This document shows, piece by piece, positions 46,942 through 58,786 of a stretch of DNA of 64,000 nucleotides; position 1 is the first letter of the stretch, and the number at the start of each line of letters is the position of its first letter. The DNA is from Streptococcus parasanguinis (GTDB lineage: Bacteria; Bacillota; Bacilli; Lactobacillales; Streptococcaceae): positions 62,001-126,000 of the forward strand of contig NZ_JAHDAC010000001.1 of assembly GCF_018499505.1 (NCBI RefSeq). Reading direction: 5' to 3'. The translations under genes were made by a program, and so were the position numbers. Under the pieces are notes generated by a model that saw only the letters and a list, made by a program, of their open reading frames with translations, was not told where the DNA came from and did not search any database.

Positions 46942-46971
46942 GAGTGCTATAGTAAAAGCGTAAGCGCTTAC
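46925..46971 (+). promoter_or_regulatory. Alpha-glucosidase promoter with cre-like operator
   Basis: TTGACA (46925-46930), 17 bases and TATAGT (46948-46953). The perfect palindrome GTAAGCGCTTAC (46960-46971) lies at the expected start site and matches the cre core; it could also be bound by a LacI-type maltose repressor. The -35 is inside the preceding terminator stem. Confidence 0.78.
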
Positions 46972-47037
46972 CTAGCAAGGCGAAGCAGATGAAAAGAGGG
47001 CGAGTCAGATGCCCTATAAAAAGAGGAGGATAGACAA

Positions 47038-49269
47038 ATGGCAGGACCAGTCATAGAGGGAGAAAACTATCGGATCTCCGTATTAACGGAATCTTTGGTG
47101 CGCTTGGAATACTCAGAGGATGGTGTTTTTGAAGATGGTCAGACGCAAGTTGTACAAAATCGAGATTTTGGCCCTGTTACCTGTGAGGTCGTAGAGACAG
47201 AAGAGGTCCTAGATCTTCATACAGAGCATCTCCACCTCCATTTTGAAAAGGGACCTTTTGCACCGGATCGGCTTTATATCGAACTCAAGGGTCAGTATGC
47301 AGTCTATGGGAGCCGGTGGCACTATGGAGATCAGCCGGAGACCTTAAAGGGGACCAGTCGGACGCTTGACGAGGTCGATGGGGCTATGGAGTTGCAAGAT
47401 GGGATCTTGAGCAAGGCCGGTTATGCTCTTTTAGACGATTCCGCTTCCTACTTGTATGATGACGAAAGCGGGTTTAGAGCACGGCCACGTCCAGAAGTGG
47501 ATCTGTATTTCTTCGGTTATGGACGCGATTATCTAGGTACCTTGAAAGATTTTTACCATCTGACAGGACAGCCACCCCTCTTGCCACGTTATGCTCTGGG
47601 AAACTGGTGGAGTCGCTATTGGCCTTATACCAGTCAGGAGTACACAGATTTGATGGATCGTTTCAAAGCAGAAGGGGTGCCTCTTGCAGTCAGTGTGATC
47701 GATATGGACTGGCACAAGACGGCGATTCCTGCTCGCTTTGGAAGTGGTTGGGCTGGTTATAGTTGGAACCGGGATTTGATCCCTGATCCAGCTGCTTTCT
47801 TAAATGGCCTGCATGAGCGTGGTTTAAAGGTGACCTTAAATGTCCATCCGGCAGATGGAATTCGCGCCTTCGAAGATGCTTATCCCATGGTCGCAAAACG
47901 CTTGGGACTGGATGCAGAAAAAGAAGAGGCGGCTAGCTTTGACTTTTATAGTCCAGCTTTTCGCGAAGCTTATTTCGAAGATGTCCACCATCCTTTGGAA
48001 GATCAAGGAGTCGACTTTTGGTGGATTGATTGGCAGCAAGGTAGTCATGGCAAGATGGATCCCCTTTGGTTGTTAAATCACTATCATTATCTAGACAATT
48101 GTCGAAAAGGCCAAGCTGGTCTCATCTTATCGCGTTATGGGGGTCCTGGCAGTCATCGGTATCCGATTGGTTTTTCAGGGGACACCATTGTGACTTGGGA
48201 ATCCCTAGCCTTTCAACCCTATTTTACCAGCACAGCTTCCAATATCGGCTACACCTGGTGGAGTCATGATATCGGTGGACATATGCGGGGCTACTATGAT
48301 GAAGACTTGGCTCTTCGCTGGTTGCAGTTTGGGGTTTTTAGCCCGATTAATCGTCTTCATAGTTCTTGTAATGCCTTTAACAGCAAGGAACCGTGGTTTT
48401 ACTCGCCTGAGACCTGTCGCTTGATGAAGCAGTATTTGCGCCTGCGCCATAGCTTACTGCCTTATCTCTACACTATGAATGTGGCGACACACGAAGAAGG
48501 GCTACCTTTGGTTCAACCACTCTATTACCACTACCCAAACGAAGAAGAGGCTTATGAAGCGAAGAATCAATATTTCTTTGGTAGTGAACTCATGGTGGCA
48601 CCGATTACCGAAGCGCTGGATCCTGTCTTTCATAGTGCTTCTGTGAGCGTTTGGTTCCCAGACGGAGTTTGGTATGATTTTTTCCATGACTGGAAGTATG
48701 AAGGAAGAGGCAAGCTCACGGTCTTTAGAACCAGCCAGGATATTCCAGTCTTTGCACGTGCAGGAGCCATCATCCCTATGGATGCACAAGCACAGACAGG
48801 AGTGGACCTTCCAGAAATGCTGGACTGGCATCTCTTCCCAGGTGACAATCGTTCTTTCGTACTCGTCGAAGGAGAAGGAGCTAGCACGGTTGAAACCCGC
48901 GTAACAGTCGATTGGGATGAAAGAAAGATTAGGATGGATCTGTCAGGTGATCTAGCCTTGCTTCCTGAAAAGAGACAACACCGTTTCTTGCTCCATACCT
49001 TTGAGACAGCCCCTATTTTAGTGGACAATCAAAGTCAGGAAATTGCGATGGGTGAGCTGCAATCGCGTCCTATTGTTAAAGAAGATCGGATGTTTGAGCT
49101 CTTAAAATCTGCCAAGCTGGCCTACGATAGGAAAAACGAATTATTTGCGGCTTGTTCAAGAGCCAAGGATTGGAAACAGTTGATGAAGGTCATCACGCCT
49201 TTGGAGGAAGGCTTGCGCCAACGTCTCTTTGAAGTGATTTATTCCAGTGAAGAGAATGAAGACTTGTAA
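47038..49269 (+). CDS. GH31 alpha-glucosidase
   Basis: The 743-residue enzyme has the glycoside hydrolase 31 signature: WSRYWPYTSQEY, the nucleophile Asp in DFWWIDWQQGS, the acid/base Asp in GFSGDTIVTWESL, and WWSHDIGGHMRG. It has an N-terminal beta domain and no signal peptide, so it acts on imported alpha-glucosides. GAGGA lies before the ATG. It is the first gene after the cre-containing promoter and is followed after 68 bases by dexB. The exact linkage (alpha-1,4, 1,6 or 1,3) is not clear. Confidence 0.9.
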   Translation: MAGPVIEGENYRISVLTESLVRLEYSEDGVFEDGQTQVVQNRDFGPVTCEVVETEEVLDLHTEHLHLHFEKGPFAPDRLYIELKGQYAVYGSRWHYGDQPETLKGTSRTLDEVDGAMELQDGILSKAGYALLDDSASYLYDDESGFRARPRPEVDLYFFGYGRDYLGTLKDFYHLTGQPPLLPRYALGNWWSRYWPYTSQEYTDLMDRFKAEGVPLAVSVIDMDWHKTAIPARFGSGWAGYSWNRDLIPDPAAFLNGLHERGLKVTLNVHPADGIRAFEDAYPMVAKRLGLDAEKEEAASFDFYSPAFREAYFEDVHHPLEDQGVDFWWIDWQQGSHGKMDPLWLLNHYHYLDNCRKGQAGLILSRYGGPGSHRYPIGFSGDTIVTWESLAFQPYFTSTASNIGYTWWSHDIGGHMRGYYDEDLALRWLQFGVFSPINRLHSSCNAFNSKEPWFYSPETCRLMKQYLRLRHSLLPYLYTMNVATHEEGLPLVQPLYYHYPNEEEAYEAKNQYFFGSELMVAPITEALDPVFHSASVSVWFPDGVWYDFFHDWKYEGRGKLTVFRTSQDIPVFARAGAIIPMDAQAQTGVDLPEMLDWHLFPGDNRSFVLVEGEGASTVETRVTVDWDERKIRMDLSGDLALLPEKRQHRFLLHTFETAPILVDNQSQEIAMGELQSRPIVKEDRMFELLKSAKLAYDRKNELFAACSRAKDWKQLMKVITPLEEGLRQRLFEVIYSSEENEDL

Positions 49270-49310
49270 ACTCTTGCAATTTCACCCCTATTTTTGTATG
49301 ATGAAAGTGA

Positions 49311-50945
<1,635 letters not shown>

Positions 50946-50983
50946 TAAAAGTAAGAAAAATAGAGGAAATTACTTCCTCGTAG

Positions 50984-51018
50984 AAGCAGGTCTTTCTCGA
51001 TAGAGAAGGCCTGCTTTA
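50984..51018 (+). terminator. Terminator after dexB
   Basis: AAGCAGGTCTTTCTC and GAGAAGGCCTGCTT pair around GATA; only a short T run follows. Confidence 0.65.
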
Positions 51019-51161
51019 CTTTTTAGAGGCCGTCCTTCTAGCGGAATCCGCTCAAAATCTGCTCAAAAATGGTTTAGGGACGCTTGGGCTATAGGAAATA
51101 TTTATAAGGAGTCCTAGTTTTTACTTTTGATTTCTGGTCTCAAGGCCCATTAAATCTGTGT

Positions 51162-51178
51162 TATAGTTTTTGGCTATA
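51162..51178 (+). promoter_or_regulatory. MET-box (MetR/MtaR operator) of metE
   Basis: TATAGTTTTTGGCTATA fits the streptococcal MET-box consensus of TATAGTT and AACTATA half-sites (second half imperfect). It is about 45 bases upstream of the metE -10, a normal place for a LysR-type activator. Confidence 0.7.
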
Positions 51179-51260
51179 TCAAAATTCGTGTAAAAGCAAT
51201 TATACAAGACGGCTTTCTTCTGATATGATAGTGTCAATTAGAATTTTTGGAGGACACAAC

Positions 51261-53510
51261 ATGTCAACTACAATTATCGGTTTCCCACGTTTGGGTGAAT
51301 TCCGTGAATTAAAATTTACAACTGAAAAATACTTTAGAAAAGAAATCTCAGCAGACGAGCTCTTGGCAGCTGCTAAAGACTTGCGTGCTAAACACTGGAA
51401 CATTGTTAAAGAACAAGGCATCTCAGAGATTCCTTCAAATGACTTCTCACACTACGACAATTTCCTTGATGCAGCCTTCCTTTTCAACGTCGTGCCTGCA
51501 TCTGTTCAAAACTTGGATTTGACAGATCTTGAACAATACTTCGCTTTGGCGCGTGGTTACCAAGGTGAAAAAGGGGATGTGCGTGCCCTTCCAATGAAAA
51601 AATGGTTCAACACCAATTACCATTACATCGTTCCTAAATTTGAAAAAACAACAGAAGTGAAATTGGCTGGTCACAAGATTTTTGATGAGTACCAAGAAGC
51701 CAAAGAATTGGGGATCAACACTCGTCCAGTAGTGGTTGGACCATTTACTTTCCTTCAATTATCTGACTTTGAAGATGGTGTGAAGGCTGAAGACTTCGTC
51801 GATAGATTGGTTGCTGCTTACCAAGAAGTCTTTGCCAAATTGGCTGAGCTTGGTGCGACTCGTATCCAACTCGATGAACCAGCTCTTGTCAAAGATTTGT
51901 TAGCTGAAGAAAAAGCTCTCTTCTTGAACCTCTACAACAAACTCTTGGCTGACAAGAAAGGTCTTGAAGTCTTGATCCAAACTTACTTTGGTGATGTTCG
52001 TGATGTATACAGTGACCTTGTAAACTTGCCAGTAGATGGTATCGGTCTTGACTTTGTTGAAGGCAAGAAAACACTTGAATTGGTGAAAGGTGGCTTCCCA
52101 GCTGATAAGACTCTTTACGCAGGGATTGTGAACGGGAAGAACATCTGGCGCAACAACTATGAAAAGAGCCTAGAAATCTTGGATCAAGTTCCAGCTGAAA
52201 AGGTTGTCTTGACGACTTCTTGCTCCCTTCTTCATGTGCCATTTACAACGGCTAACGAAGATTTTGAACCAGCTATTTTGAACCACTTCGCCTTTGCGGT
52301 TGAAAAATTGGGTGAATTGCGTGACTTGGATGCCATCCGCAATGGTCAAGGGGCAGAAGCTCTTGCTGCCAACAAAGAACTCTTTGCAACTGAACGTGTT
52401 GGAGCAAATGCTGAACTTCATGCTCGTATCGCAGCTTTGACAGAAGCAGACTACACTCGTTTGCCAGCTTTCGCAGAACGTGAAGAAATCCAAAAAGAAG
52501 CCTTCAAGCTTCCAGCACTTCCAACAACTACCATTGGTTCATTCCCTCAAACTAAGGAAGTACGTGCTAAACGTTTGGCCTTCCGTAAGGGTGAATTGAC
52601 ACAAGAAGAATACGATGCCTTCCTTGCTGAAACGATCGACGAATGGATCAAATGGCAAGAAGAAGTTGGATTTGACGTACTTGTACACGGTGAATTCGAG
52701 CGGAACGACATGGTTGAGTACTTCGGTCAAAACTTGTCTGGTTACCTCTTCTCTAAAAACGGTTGGGTTCAATCATACGGTATGCGTGGGGTGAAACCAC
52801 CAATCATTTGGGGTGATGTGACTCGTCTCAACCCAATCACTGTGAAATGGTCTAGCTACGCACAAAGCCGTACGGACAAACCTGTTAAAGGGATGTTGAC
52901 TGGACCTGTTACCATTCTTAACTGGTCATTCCCACGTGAAGACATCTCTATCAAGGATTCTACTCTTCAAATCGCTCTTGCCATCAAGGATGAAGTTCTT
53001 GACCTTGAAGCTGCAGGCGTGAAGATCATCCAAATCGACGAGGCTGCTCTTCGTGAAAAATTGCCACTCCGTCGTAGCGACTGGTACGAAGACTACCTTG
53101 ACTGGGCGATTCCAGCCTTCCGTTTGGTACACTCAACTGTAGCACCAGACACCCAAATCCACACTCACATGTGTTACTCAGAATTTACAGATATCATCCC
53201 AGCGATCGACAACTTGGATGCTGACGTTATCTCATTTGAAGCTAGCCGTTCAAACCTTGAAATCTTGGATGAGTTGAAAGCGAAAAACTTCCAAACAGAA
53301 GTTGGACCTGGGGTTTACGATATCCACTCACCACGTGTCCCACAAGACGGTGAAATTGATCACACTATTGAAGCAATCTTGGCAAAAGTACCAAGTAGTA
53401 AAGTTTGGATCAACCCTGACTGTGGTTTGAAGACTCGCGGAATTAAAGAAACAAAAGAAAGCTTGATCAAACTAGTGAATGCTGCTAAAGAAGCGCGTGA
53501 ACACTTGTAA
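51261..53510 (+). CDS. metE: Cobalamin-independent methionine synthase
   Basis: The start at 51261 follows TGGAGGAC; the frame from 51225 begins in the -10 region. The 749-residue zinc enzyme methylates homocysteine from 5-methyltetrahydrofolate polyglutamate. Motifs: [14 protein letters not shown] (N-terminal half), [12 protein letters not shown] and [16 protein letters not shown] (C-terminal half), zinc ligands in [10 protein letters not shown] and NPDCGLKTR. Codon use is highly optimised. metF follows 113 bases downstream and supplies the methyl donor. Confidence 0.97.
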   Translation: MSTTIIGFPRLGEFRELKFTTEKYFRKEISADELLAAAKDLRAKHWNIVKEQGISEIPSNDFSHYDNFLDAAFLFNVVPASVQNLDLTDLEQYFALARGYQGEKGDVRALPMKKWFNTNYHYIVPKFEKTTEVKLAGHKIFDEYQEAKELGINTRPVVVGPFTFLQLSDFEDGVKAEDFVDRLVAAYQEVFAKLAELGATRIQLDEPALVKDLLAEEKALFLNLYNKLLADKKGLEVLIQTYFGDVRDVYSDLVNLPVDGIGLDFVEGKKTLELVKGGFPADKTLYAGIVNGKNIWRNNYEKSLEILDQVPAEKVVLTTSCSLLHVPFTTANEDFEPAILNHFAFAVEKLGELRDLDAIRNGQGAEALAANKELFATERVGANAELHARIAALTEADYTRLPAFAEREEIQKEAFKLPALPTTTIGSFPQTKEVRAKRLAFRKGELTQEEYDAFLAETIDEWIKWQEEVGFDVLVHGEFERNDMVEYFGQNLSGYLFSKNGWVQSYGMRGVKPPIIWGDVTRLNPITVKWSSYAQSRTDKPVKGMLTGPVTILNWSFPREDISIKDSTLQIALAIKDEVLDLEAAGVKIIQIDEAALREKLPLRRSDWYEDYLDWAIPAFRLVHSTVAPDTQIHTHMCYSEFTDIIPAIDNLDADVISFEASRSNLEILDELKAKNFQTEVGPGVYDIHSPRVPQDGEIDHTIEAILAKVPSSKVWINPDCGLKTRGIKETKESLIKLVNAAKEAREHL

Positions 53511-53623
53511 GAAATGTTTCGAGGACCTTCTATCATCGTGTAGAGGGTTTTCGAATCGTTCCTTTATCCTAGAAATAGTGGCTCAGAGTTCTTGATCAAA
53601 GAAACAAAAGAAAAGGATAGAAT

Positions 53624-54499
53624 ATGTCACAACACACACCGTCTCTGTCATTTGAAGTTTTTCCTCCAAATCCTGAAGTAGGCAATGCCAAACTCTTACG
53701 TGCTTTGGCAAATATGCAGGAGCTAGCTCCTCACTTTATTAGTGTGACTGCTAGCAATAATAAATACAATATCAAAGAGACGACGGTTGCTTTAGCCAAT
53801 TACATTCAAAATGAATTGTCTATTCCGACGATTGCTCACTTGCCAGCCGTCTATTTGAGCAAGGAAAAAGTGGCCGATACTCTTCATGAGTTAGATGAAG
53901 TAGGGGTTCATCGGATTTTGGCTCTGCGTGGGGATATTATCCCTGGTGTGGAACCTTTAAAAGACTTTCGTTATGCAACAGATCTGATTGAATTTATTAA
54001 AACAGAAGCTCCTCATTTTGAGGTGATTGGTGCTTGCTATCCTGAGGGACACCCAGATTCTCCAAACCAAATTTCAGATATTCAAAATCTTAAAAAGAAG
54101 GTAGATGCAGGGTGCTCTAGCTTGGTCACTCAACTTTTCTTTGACAATGACCGTTTCTATGATTTTCAAGATAAGTGTACCTTAGCTGGGATTGATGTTC
54201 CCATTCATGCAGGAGTGATGCCGATTCTCAATCGTAATCAGGCTCTTCGTCTCCTTAAGACTTGTGAAAATGTTCATATCCCACGGAAGTTTAAAGCCAT
54301 TCTGGACAAGTATGAGCATGATCCAGAGTCACTCAGAGCAGCAGGACTTGCTTATGCAGTCGATCAAATTGTTGATTTGGTTACGCAAGATGTGGCTGGA
54401 GTCCACCTTTACACCATGAACAATGAAGATGTCGCTTACCACGTCTACCAAGCAACAAAGGCGTTATTTGATCATCAACCAAATTTTGAAGTGAATTAA
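53624..54499 (+). CDS. metF: 5,10-methylenetetrahydrofolate reductase
   Basis: The 291-residue FAD enzyme makes 5-methyltetrahydrofolate for MetE. It opens SLSFEVFPPNPEVGNAKLL and contains ALRGDI, IGACYPEGHPDS, VTQLFFDNDRFYDF and HAGVMPILNRNQA, all typical of MetF. AAAGGATAG precedes the ATG. It lies downstream of metE and is probably on the same transcript; no terminator is obvious between them. Confidence 0.95.
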   Translation: MSQHTPSLSFEVFPPNPEVGNAKLLRALANMQELAPHFISVTASNNKYNIKETTVALANYIQNELSIPTIAHLPAVYLSKEKVADTLHELDEVGVHRILALRGDIIPGVEPLKDFRYATDLIEFIKTEAPHFEVIGACYPEGHPDSPNQISDIQNLKKKVDAGCSSLVTQLFFDNDRFYDFQDKCTLAGIDVPIHAGVMPILNRNQALRLLKTCENVHIPRKFKAILDKYEHDPESLRAAGLAYAVDQIVDLVTQDVAGVHLYTMNNEDVAYHVYQATKALFDHQPNFEVN

Positions 54500-54522
54500 T
54501 CAACACTTTTAGTAGAAAGTGT

Positions 54523-54558
54523 AGAGATTGAGAAAAAATATTTCTCAGTCTCTTTTTA
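54523..54558 (+). terminator. Terminator of metEF
   Basis: AGAGATTGAGAAA and TTTCTCAGTCTCT pair around AAATA with one mismatch, followed by TTTTT. Confidence 0.85.
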
Positions 54559-54631
54559 TTTGGATAAATCGCTTGCTAAAAGCCAACTTTTTTTTTATAG
54601 TATTAATATGAAGTTTTTGGAGGCGCTTGCA

Positions 54632-57568
54632 ATGAAGAAAAATCTGAAGTTGAAGTTATTTGGACCCCCTAAGGTTGTTTTCAATCAGAAAGATATTCGT
54701 TTTTCTTTTTCGAAGATGGAGGCCTTGCTTTATTATTTAGCGGTCATGGGCCAAGTTAACCGGGATGAAATAGCCGGTATTCTTTGGGGAGATAAGGAAA
54801 ACCAAGTAGCTCGCAAAAACTTACGAAATACGGTTTACCAAGCCAATAAAATCTTTGAGGGAGATATCATTGTCTCGCCAAGTCGGAGCAGTTTGGCACT
54901 TAATCCCGACTTGAATCTTTCGTTGGATGTTCAGCTATTTGAAAGAGATCCACTAAGTGCCTTGGATCTCTATCGGGGAGACTTTCTAGAGGGCTTCTAT
55001 GTCAAGGATGATGAAGACTTTGATCAGTGGGCTTCTCGCAAACGAGATGCTTATAGGAAGCTCTATGTCGAAAGTTGCTATCAAAAAATTGAGCAGGTCG
55101 GTTTTGCAGATCCTAGTATAGAACTCTTGCTCCATCATTTGGTAGAGCTGGATGAATTTGAAGAGAAAAACTACCAGCTCTTGATGGGGTATTATAGCTT
55201 CCATCATCAGCTAGGAAAATTTTTTGAGACCTATTATAAGCTAGTCGATTTATTGGATCGCGAGCTTAGTGTGCGTCCCAGTCGAGCGATTGAGGAACTT
55301 TATCACTCTGTTTTGGAAGCCAAAAGAACTCATAAACTGACCAATCGCTTGAATATTCGTGAACTTTCCTTCTTTGGTCGGAAACAAGAACTCTCGCAAC
55401 TCGAGGAATACCTTTCCTTAATCGAGACGGGTGAGGCGGTAGGTCCTTTTCTCGTGATGGGGCAATCTGGAACAGGTAAGAAACGTCTGTTGCGGCAGTT
55501 GGTCTTGATGTCTAATCGCAGTTTTAACTTTATCAAGGTGGAAGGAAAAGCTACCAGTCAGCGCTACGAAGGAAGCAGCTGGAATGATCTCAGACAAGCG
55601 CTAGAGAAACTGGGGGATGAGATGGGGATTTCCCTTCTGGAAGAAGAGGATGATCTCATTTCGGTATGGAATCAGCTTCAGGGACTTAGCAAAGAAAAAC
55701 CGCTCCTGATCCTGCTTGAAAACGCCCAGTGGATCGATGCAGTGTCTCTAGAAAAAGTGAAACAACTAGAGGAGAGAAGAAACCTGGAGAAATGGCAACT
55801 GATTTTTACAGCTGAAGAGCCTCTGCCAGCTTCCTTCGTCAACTTCTTGGGGAGCTTGAAGGTAGAGAAAAGGCTGTCTCAACTAGAGTTGACCAATTTT
55901 GATCCAAGTGAAAGTCGTGCTCTCTTGAAAGGGGAGCTGGGAGCAATAGAGCCGGCAGTGATGGAGCAGATGGTCGAATGGAGTGAAGGCAGTCCGTTCT
56001 TACTGTCCAGCTATATCGAAGAGTGGAAAGAAAATGAAAATTTAGAACCCTTGCCTGATATCATTCAAGCCTATCTTTCTCAGGAACTTGGGGATATGAG
56101 CAGTGAAGAAGAAGCTCTTCTACACTACCTATCTTGTTTTCATAAGCCAATTTCTCTGTCTATCTTGGAGGAATTGACGGCTACAGAGCTTCCTGTTTTG
56201 ACAGAATTAATCGAGCCTTTATCTGAAAGAGCGATCGTCTCAATCGTAGAAGAAGGAGAAGCTCTCATGGTTCAATTCTGCAAGCAATTGGTAGCTATGT
56301 ACTTTTACCATCTTCTTTCGCCAGCTAGACGGCGGCTCTTCCACCAACAAATTGCGCAAAAATTGGAAGAAAGCTTAGAAGATTCGACGGACCTTCTTCT
56401 TTATAAGGAAATTGCCTACCAATACAAGCAATCCCAAAATCTTTTGCGTTCCATATCTTTTGAGTTGACCTATTTAGAAGAAATCCTTCAGCTGGAGCAT
56501 GAGCTGTTTCCGATTTATTCCAAGGCAGATGAGGGGCTCCTATCAGATGGTTCAAATAGTCATTTGGACATTTTTGGAGAGCTATCCCGTATACGCCAAG
56601 AATTAGATAACCTCTTTTCAAGGCACCAAAGAGATAGAGAATACAAGTATTTACAACTGCGTTACTTGTACCTAGAAGGTCGCTATTTTATTCGGAGTGG
56701 GGAGTATCAAAAGGGGATTCATGATATCCAAAAAGTCATCTCTTATGCGCGGGAACTCAAGCAATCCGACTTCCTCTTAGAGGGTTATCGGCAAATCATT
56801 TATTATTGCATTCAAACGGAAAATATCTCTGAGATGGCCTATTATACAGATTTAGCTTTGGAAGATGCCATCCAAGCTAATAATCATGAGGTCATCGCGA
56901 TCCAGTTGCGTTTGAAGGGCTTGTATCACCTGATGGTTGGGGATGAAGAGCAGGCGACCCGGCATCTGTATCGCTCCATTGATTGCTTTAGTTTGACCAA
57001 TAGCATGCAGGCCAAGTATGCCATTCAAATTGCGGCTTCTTTGGCCTACCTCGCTGAAATCGAGCAAGTGAGAGGCCATTTCCAAGTAGCCGTCACCCAC
57101 TTAGAAGAGGTTCTGCGTTTAGTGGGAGATCAAGCTGTTGATTCCGTCCGTGTCGTATTTGATATTGATCTAGGTATCGCCTATTATTGGAAGGGAGATT
57201 TGATTCAAGCTCGTCTCTGTTTTGACAGAGCTCAGAAGATTTTGTCCAGTGTTCGCTTCCCTTGGAAGGAAGAATTGCTCGAATTTTATCAATCCTTGAT
57301 CGCCTGTCAGCAAGGAGATCAAGAAAAGGTTGCGAATTATCTGGCTCGAAAAGAAAGGACGATGAATCCATCTGCTAATTCACGGGATAAGGGAATGGTT
57401 CATTATCTATTGGCTTTCTTATCTAATCAAAAGGAGAAAGGAATAGAGCTCGCTCCTGCCTTGAGCACCTTCTTGAAAGAAGATAAGAATTACTACAAGA
57501 AGGTGGCAGAGCAACACTTGAATCCATACAGAGATCGTCAGTTTCTTAAGAAATTAAAAGACCTGTAG
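54632..57568 (+). CDS. SARP/BTAD-type transcriptional regulator with ATPase and TPR regions
   Basis: The start at 54632 follows TTGGAGGCG; the earlier ATGs (54560, 54608) lack a site. The 978-residue protein has a winged-helix domain (LKLKLFGPPKVVFNQKDIRF; MEALLYYLAVMGQVNRDEIA; LWGDKENQVARKNLRNTVY), a bacterial transcriptional activation domain (about 125-240), a STAND-like ATPase with Walker A MGQSGTGKKRLLRQL (about 275) and LLILLENAQWIDA, and a C-terminal TPR-like helical half. In streptomycetes such proteins activate antibiotic clusters. Here it faces the hut cluster across a terminator; control of histidine use is a guess from position. Confidence 0.85.
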   Translation: MKKNLKLKLFGPPKVVFNQKDIRFSFSKMEALLYYLAVMGQVNRDEIAGILWGDKENQVARKNLRNTVYQANKIFEGDIIVSPSRSSLALNPDLNLSLDVQLFERDPLSALDLYRGDFLEGFYVKDDEDFDQWASRKRDAYRKLYVESCYQKIEQVGFADPSIELLLHHLVELDEFEEKNYQLLMGYYSFHHQLGKFFETYYKLVDLLDRELSVRPSRAIEELYHSVLEAKRTHKLTNRLNIRELSFFGRKQELSQLEEYLSLIETGEAVGPFLVMGQSGTGKKRLLRQLVLMSNRSFNFIKVEGKATSQRYEGSSWNDLRQALEKLGDEMGISLLEEEDDLISVWNQLQGLSKEKPLLILLENAQWIDAVSLEKVKQLEERRNLEKWQLIFTAEEPLPASFVNFLGSLKVEKRLSQLELTNFDPSESRALLKGELGAIEPAVMEQMVEWSEGSPFLLSSYIEEWKENENLEPLPDIIQAYLSQELGDMSSEEEALLHYLSCFHKPISLSILEELTATELPVLTELIEPLSERAIVSIVEEGEALMVQFCKQLVAMYFYHLLSPARRRLFHQQIAQKLEESLEDSTDLLLYKEIAYQYKQSQNLLRSISFELTYLEEILQLEHELFPIYSKADEGLLSDGSNSHLDIFGELSRIRQELDNLFSRHQRDREYKYLQLRYLYLEGRYFIRSGEYQKGIHDIQKVISYARELKQSDFLLEGYRQIIYYCIQTENISEMAYYTDLALEDAIQANNHEVIAIQLRLKGLYHLMVGDEEQATRHLYRSIDCFSLTNSMQAKYAIQIAASLAYLAEIEQVRGHFQVAVTHLEEVLRLVGDQAVDSVRVVFDIDLGIAYYWKGDLIQARLCFDRAQKILSSVRFPWKEELLEFYQSLIACQQGDQEKVANYLARKERTMNPSANSRDKGMVHYLLAFLSNQKEKGIELAPALSTFLKEDKNYYKKVAEQHLNPYRDRQFLKKLKDL

Positions 57569-57647
57569 TGTCTCTTGCCTAAATCATAAGAGAAAGCTAA
57601 GTGGCCTGGCCTCCTTTCAGGCAAAGATCATTGTGCCTGAAAACGAA

Positions 57648-57693
57648 GAAAAAGCATAGAAATACCCTAGTAATGGGTGTTTCTATGCTTTTT
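57648..57693. terminator. Bidirectional terminator between regulator and hut cluster
   Basis: AAAAAGCATAGAAATACCC and GGGTGTTTCTATGCTTTTT form a long stem around TAGTAAT. A second perfect hairpin, TTTCAGGCA/TGCCTGAAA, lies just before it (about 57615-57642). Confidence 0.9.
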
Positions 57694-57711
57694 ATGTGTG
57701 TAGAAATCTTC

Positions 57712-58704
57712 CTAGTTCAGTTTTTGTTGCGCCAATATTTGGGTCAAGTAAAAGATAAAGGTCGCAGCAAGGTTTGAAGTATGGTTGTCAATGTCATGAG
57801 GAGGAGAAACTTCCACGACATCAAATCCGATTAGTTTGCCACTAGCAGCAATGTGTTGGAGAAGCAGGAGGGCTAGTTTAGGATCGACACCAAGTGATTG
57901 GATGGCGCTAACACCAGGAGCAGAGCCGACCGCAAAGCAATCCATATCAATAGACAGATAGATCGCGGTTTGGTTTTCTAAAAATTGATCGATTCGATCC
58001 AGAATGGCTTGGTGGCTCATCTGGAAGAGGTCTTGCCCGGTTAAGAAATCAATGCTTGGTGTTTTAGCGACATAATTAAAGAGGAAGAGATTGTTGTTGT
58101 GCTCTTGGATCCCCAGGATGAGGTAAGGGAAGTCCTGCCCCTTGTCTTTTGCATGATCAGCCATTTGACGAAAACCTGTTCCAGAGTTGGGCCCGGTTTG
58201 GTCGTAAGGACGCAAATCAAAGTGGGCATCTAGATTGATCACAGCCAGTTGTTCATCTTTTTCCAAACTGGATTGAATCCCTAGATAGTGGCCGTAAGCA
58301 GTTCCGTGACCGCCTCCTAGGACAATGGGTTGGATCCCTAATTGGTACATGCGCTGGATCGCTTGTGAGAGACTTTCTTGGAGTTCTTCTAGTGAATGGT
58401 TAGGCCCGTCAATATTTCCCACATCATACACTGTGACATTGGTTCCCCAGTGCCATGGAAGTTTAGTGATTTGAGAACGGATGGCTGTAGGACCCTCGAC
58501 TGCTCCTACACGCCCATTATTGATATAGACTCCTTTGTCGCTCTTAAAGCCGATGATCCCAAAGGTCATCCCCTCAAATGGAGTGAGGGTCTCGTCGTTT
58601 AGGTCTAAAAATTTGGTGACCATTCCCCATTTGGCCGTGTAGGGATTGTCCTCGATGCTACCTTGGTAGTAGCTGTAGGTCATTGGATAGTAGTTTGTGA
58701 GCAA
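57712..58704 (-). CDS. hutG: Formimidoylglutamase HutG
   Basis: The 330-residue arginase-family enzyme hydrolyses N-formimidoyl-L-glutamate to glutamate and formamide in histidine breakdown. Manganese ligands are in [24 protein letters not shown] and SIDMDCFAV. Agmatinase or arginase are alternatives by family, but its place beside hutH in a hut cluster decides the call. AAGGGAGGCGAC lies upstream of its start. It is the last gene of the minus-strand cluster. Confidence 0.92.
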   Translation of the reverse strand: MLTNYYPMTYSYYQGSIEDNPYTAKWGMVTKFLDLNDETLTPFEGMTFGIIGFKSDKGVYINNGRVGAVEGPTAIRSQITKLPWHWGTNVTVYDVGNIDGPNHSLEELQESLSQAIQRMYQLGIQPIVLGGGHGTAYGHYLGIQSSLEKDEQLAVINLDAHFDLRPYDQTGPNSGTGFRQMADHAKDKGQDFPYLILGIQEHNNNLFLFNYVAKTPSIDFLTGQDLFQMSHQAILDRIDQFLENQTAIYLSIDMDCFAVGSAPGVSAIQSLGVDPKLALLLLQHIAASGKLIGFDVVEVSPPHDIDNHTSNLAATFIFYLTQILAQQKLN

Positions 58705-58786
58705 GCTTGTCGCCTCCCTTATTTTTCTGAAAGCAGGCAGAGGCTGAGAAGATCGCCAGCCTCTGTTTTGCTTTATTCTTACTGTA

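Larger units (their letters stand above)
50946..51260 (+). promoter_or_regulatory. metE upstream region
   Basis: The 315 bases between dexB and metE hold the dexB terminator (50984-51018), a MET-box (51162-51178) and a TATGAT -10 (51224-51229). There is no clear -35, which suits an activator-dependent promoter. There is no T-box or S-box motif. Confidence 0.6.

Noticed and set aside
57712..58704. Agmatinase or arginase
   Set aside because: The same manganese motifs occur in all arginase-family members; the hut cluster context makes formimidoylglutamase the better call.
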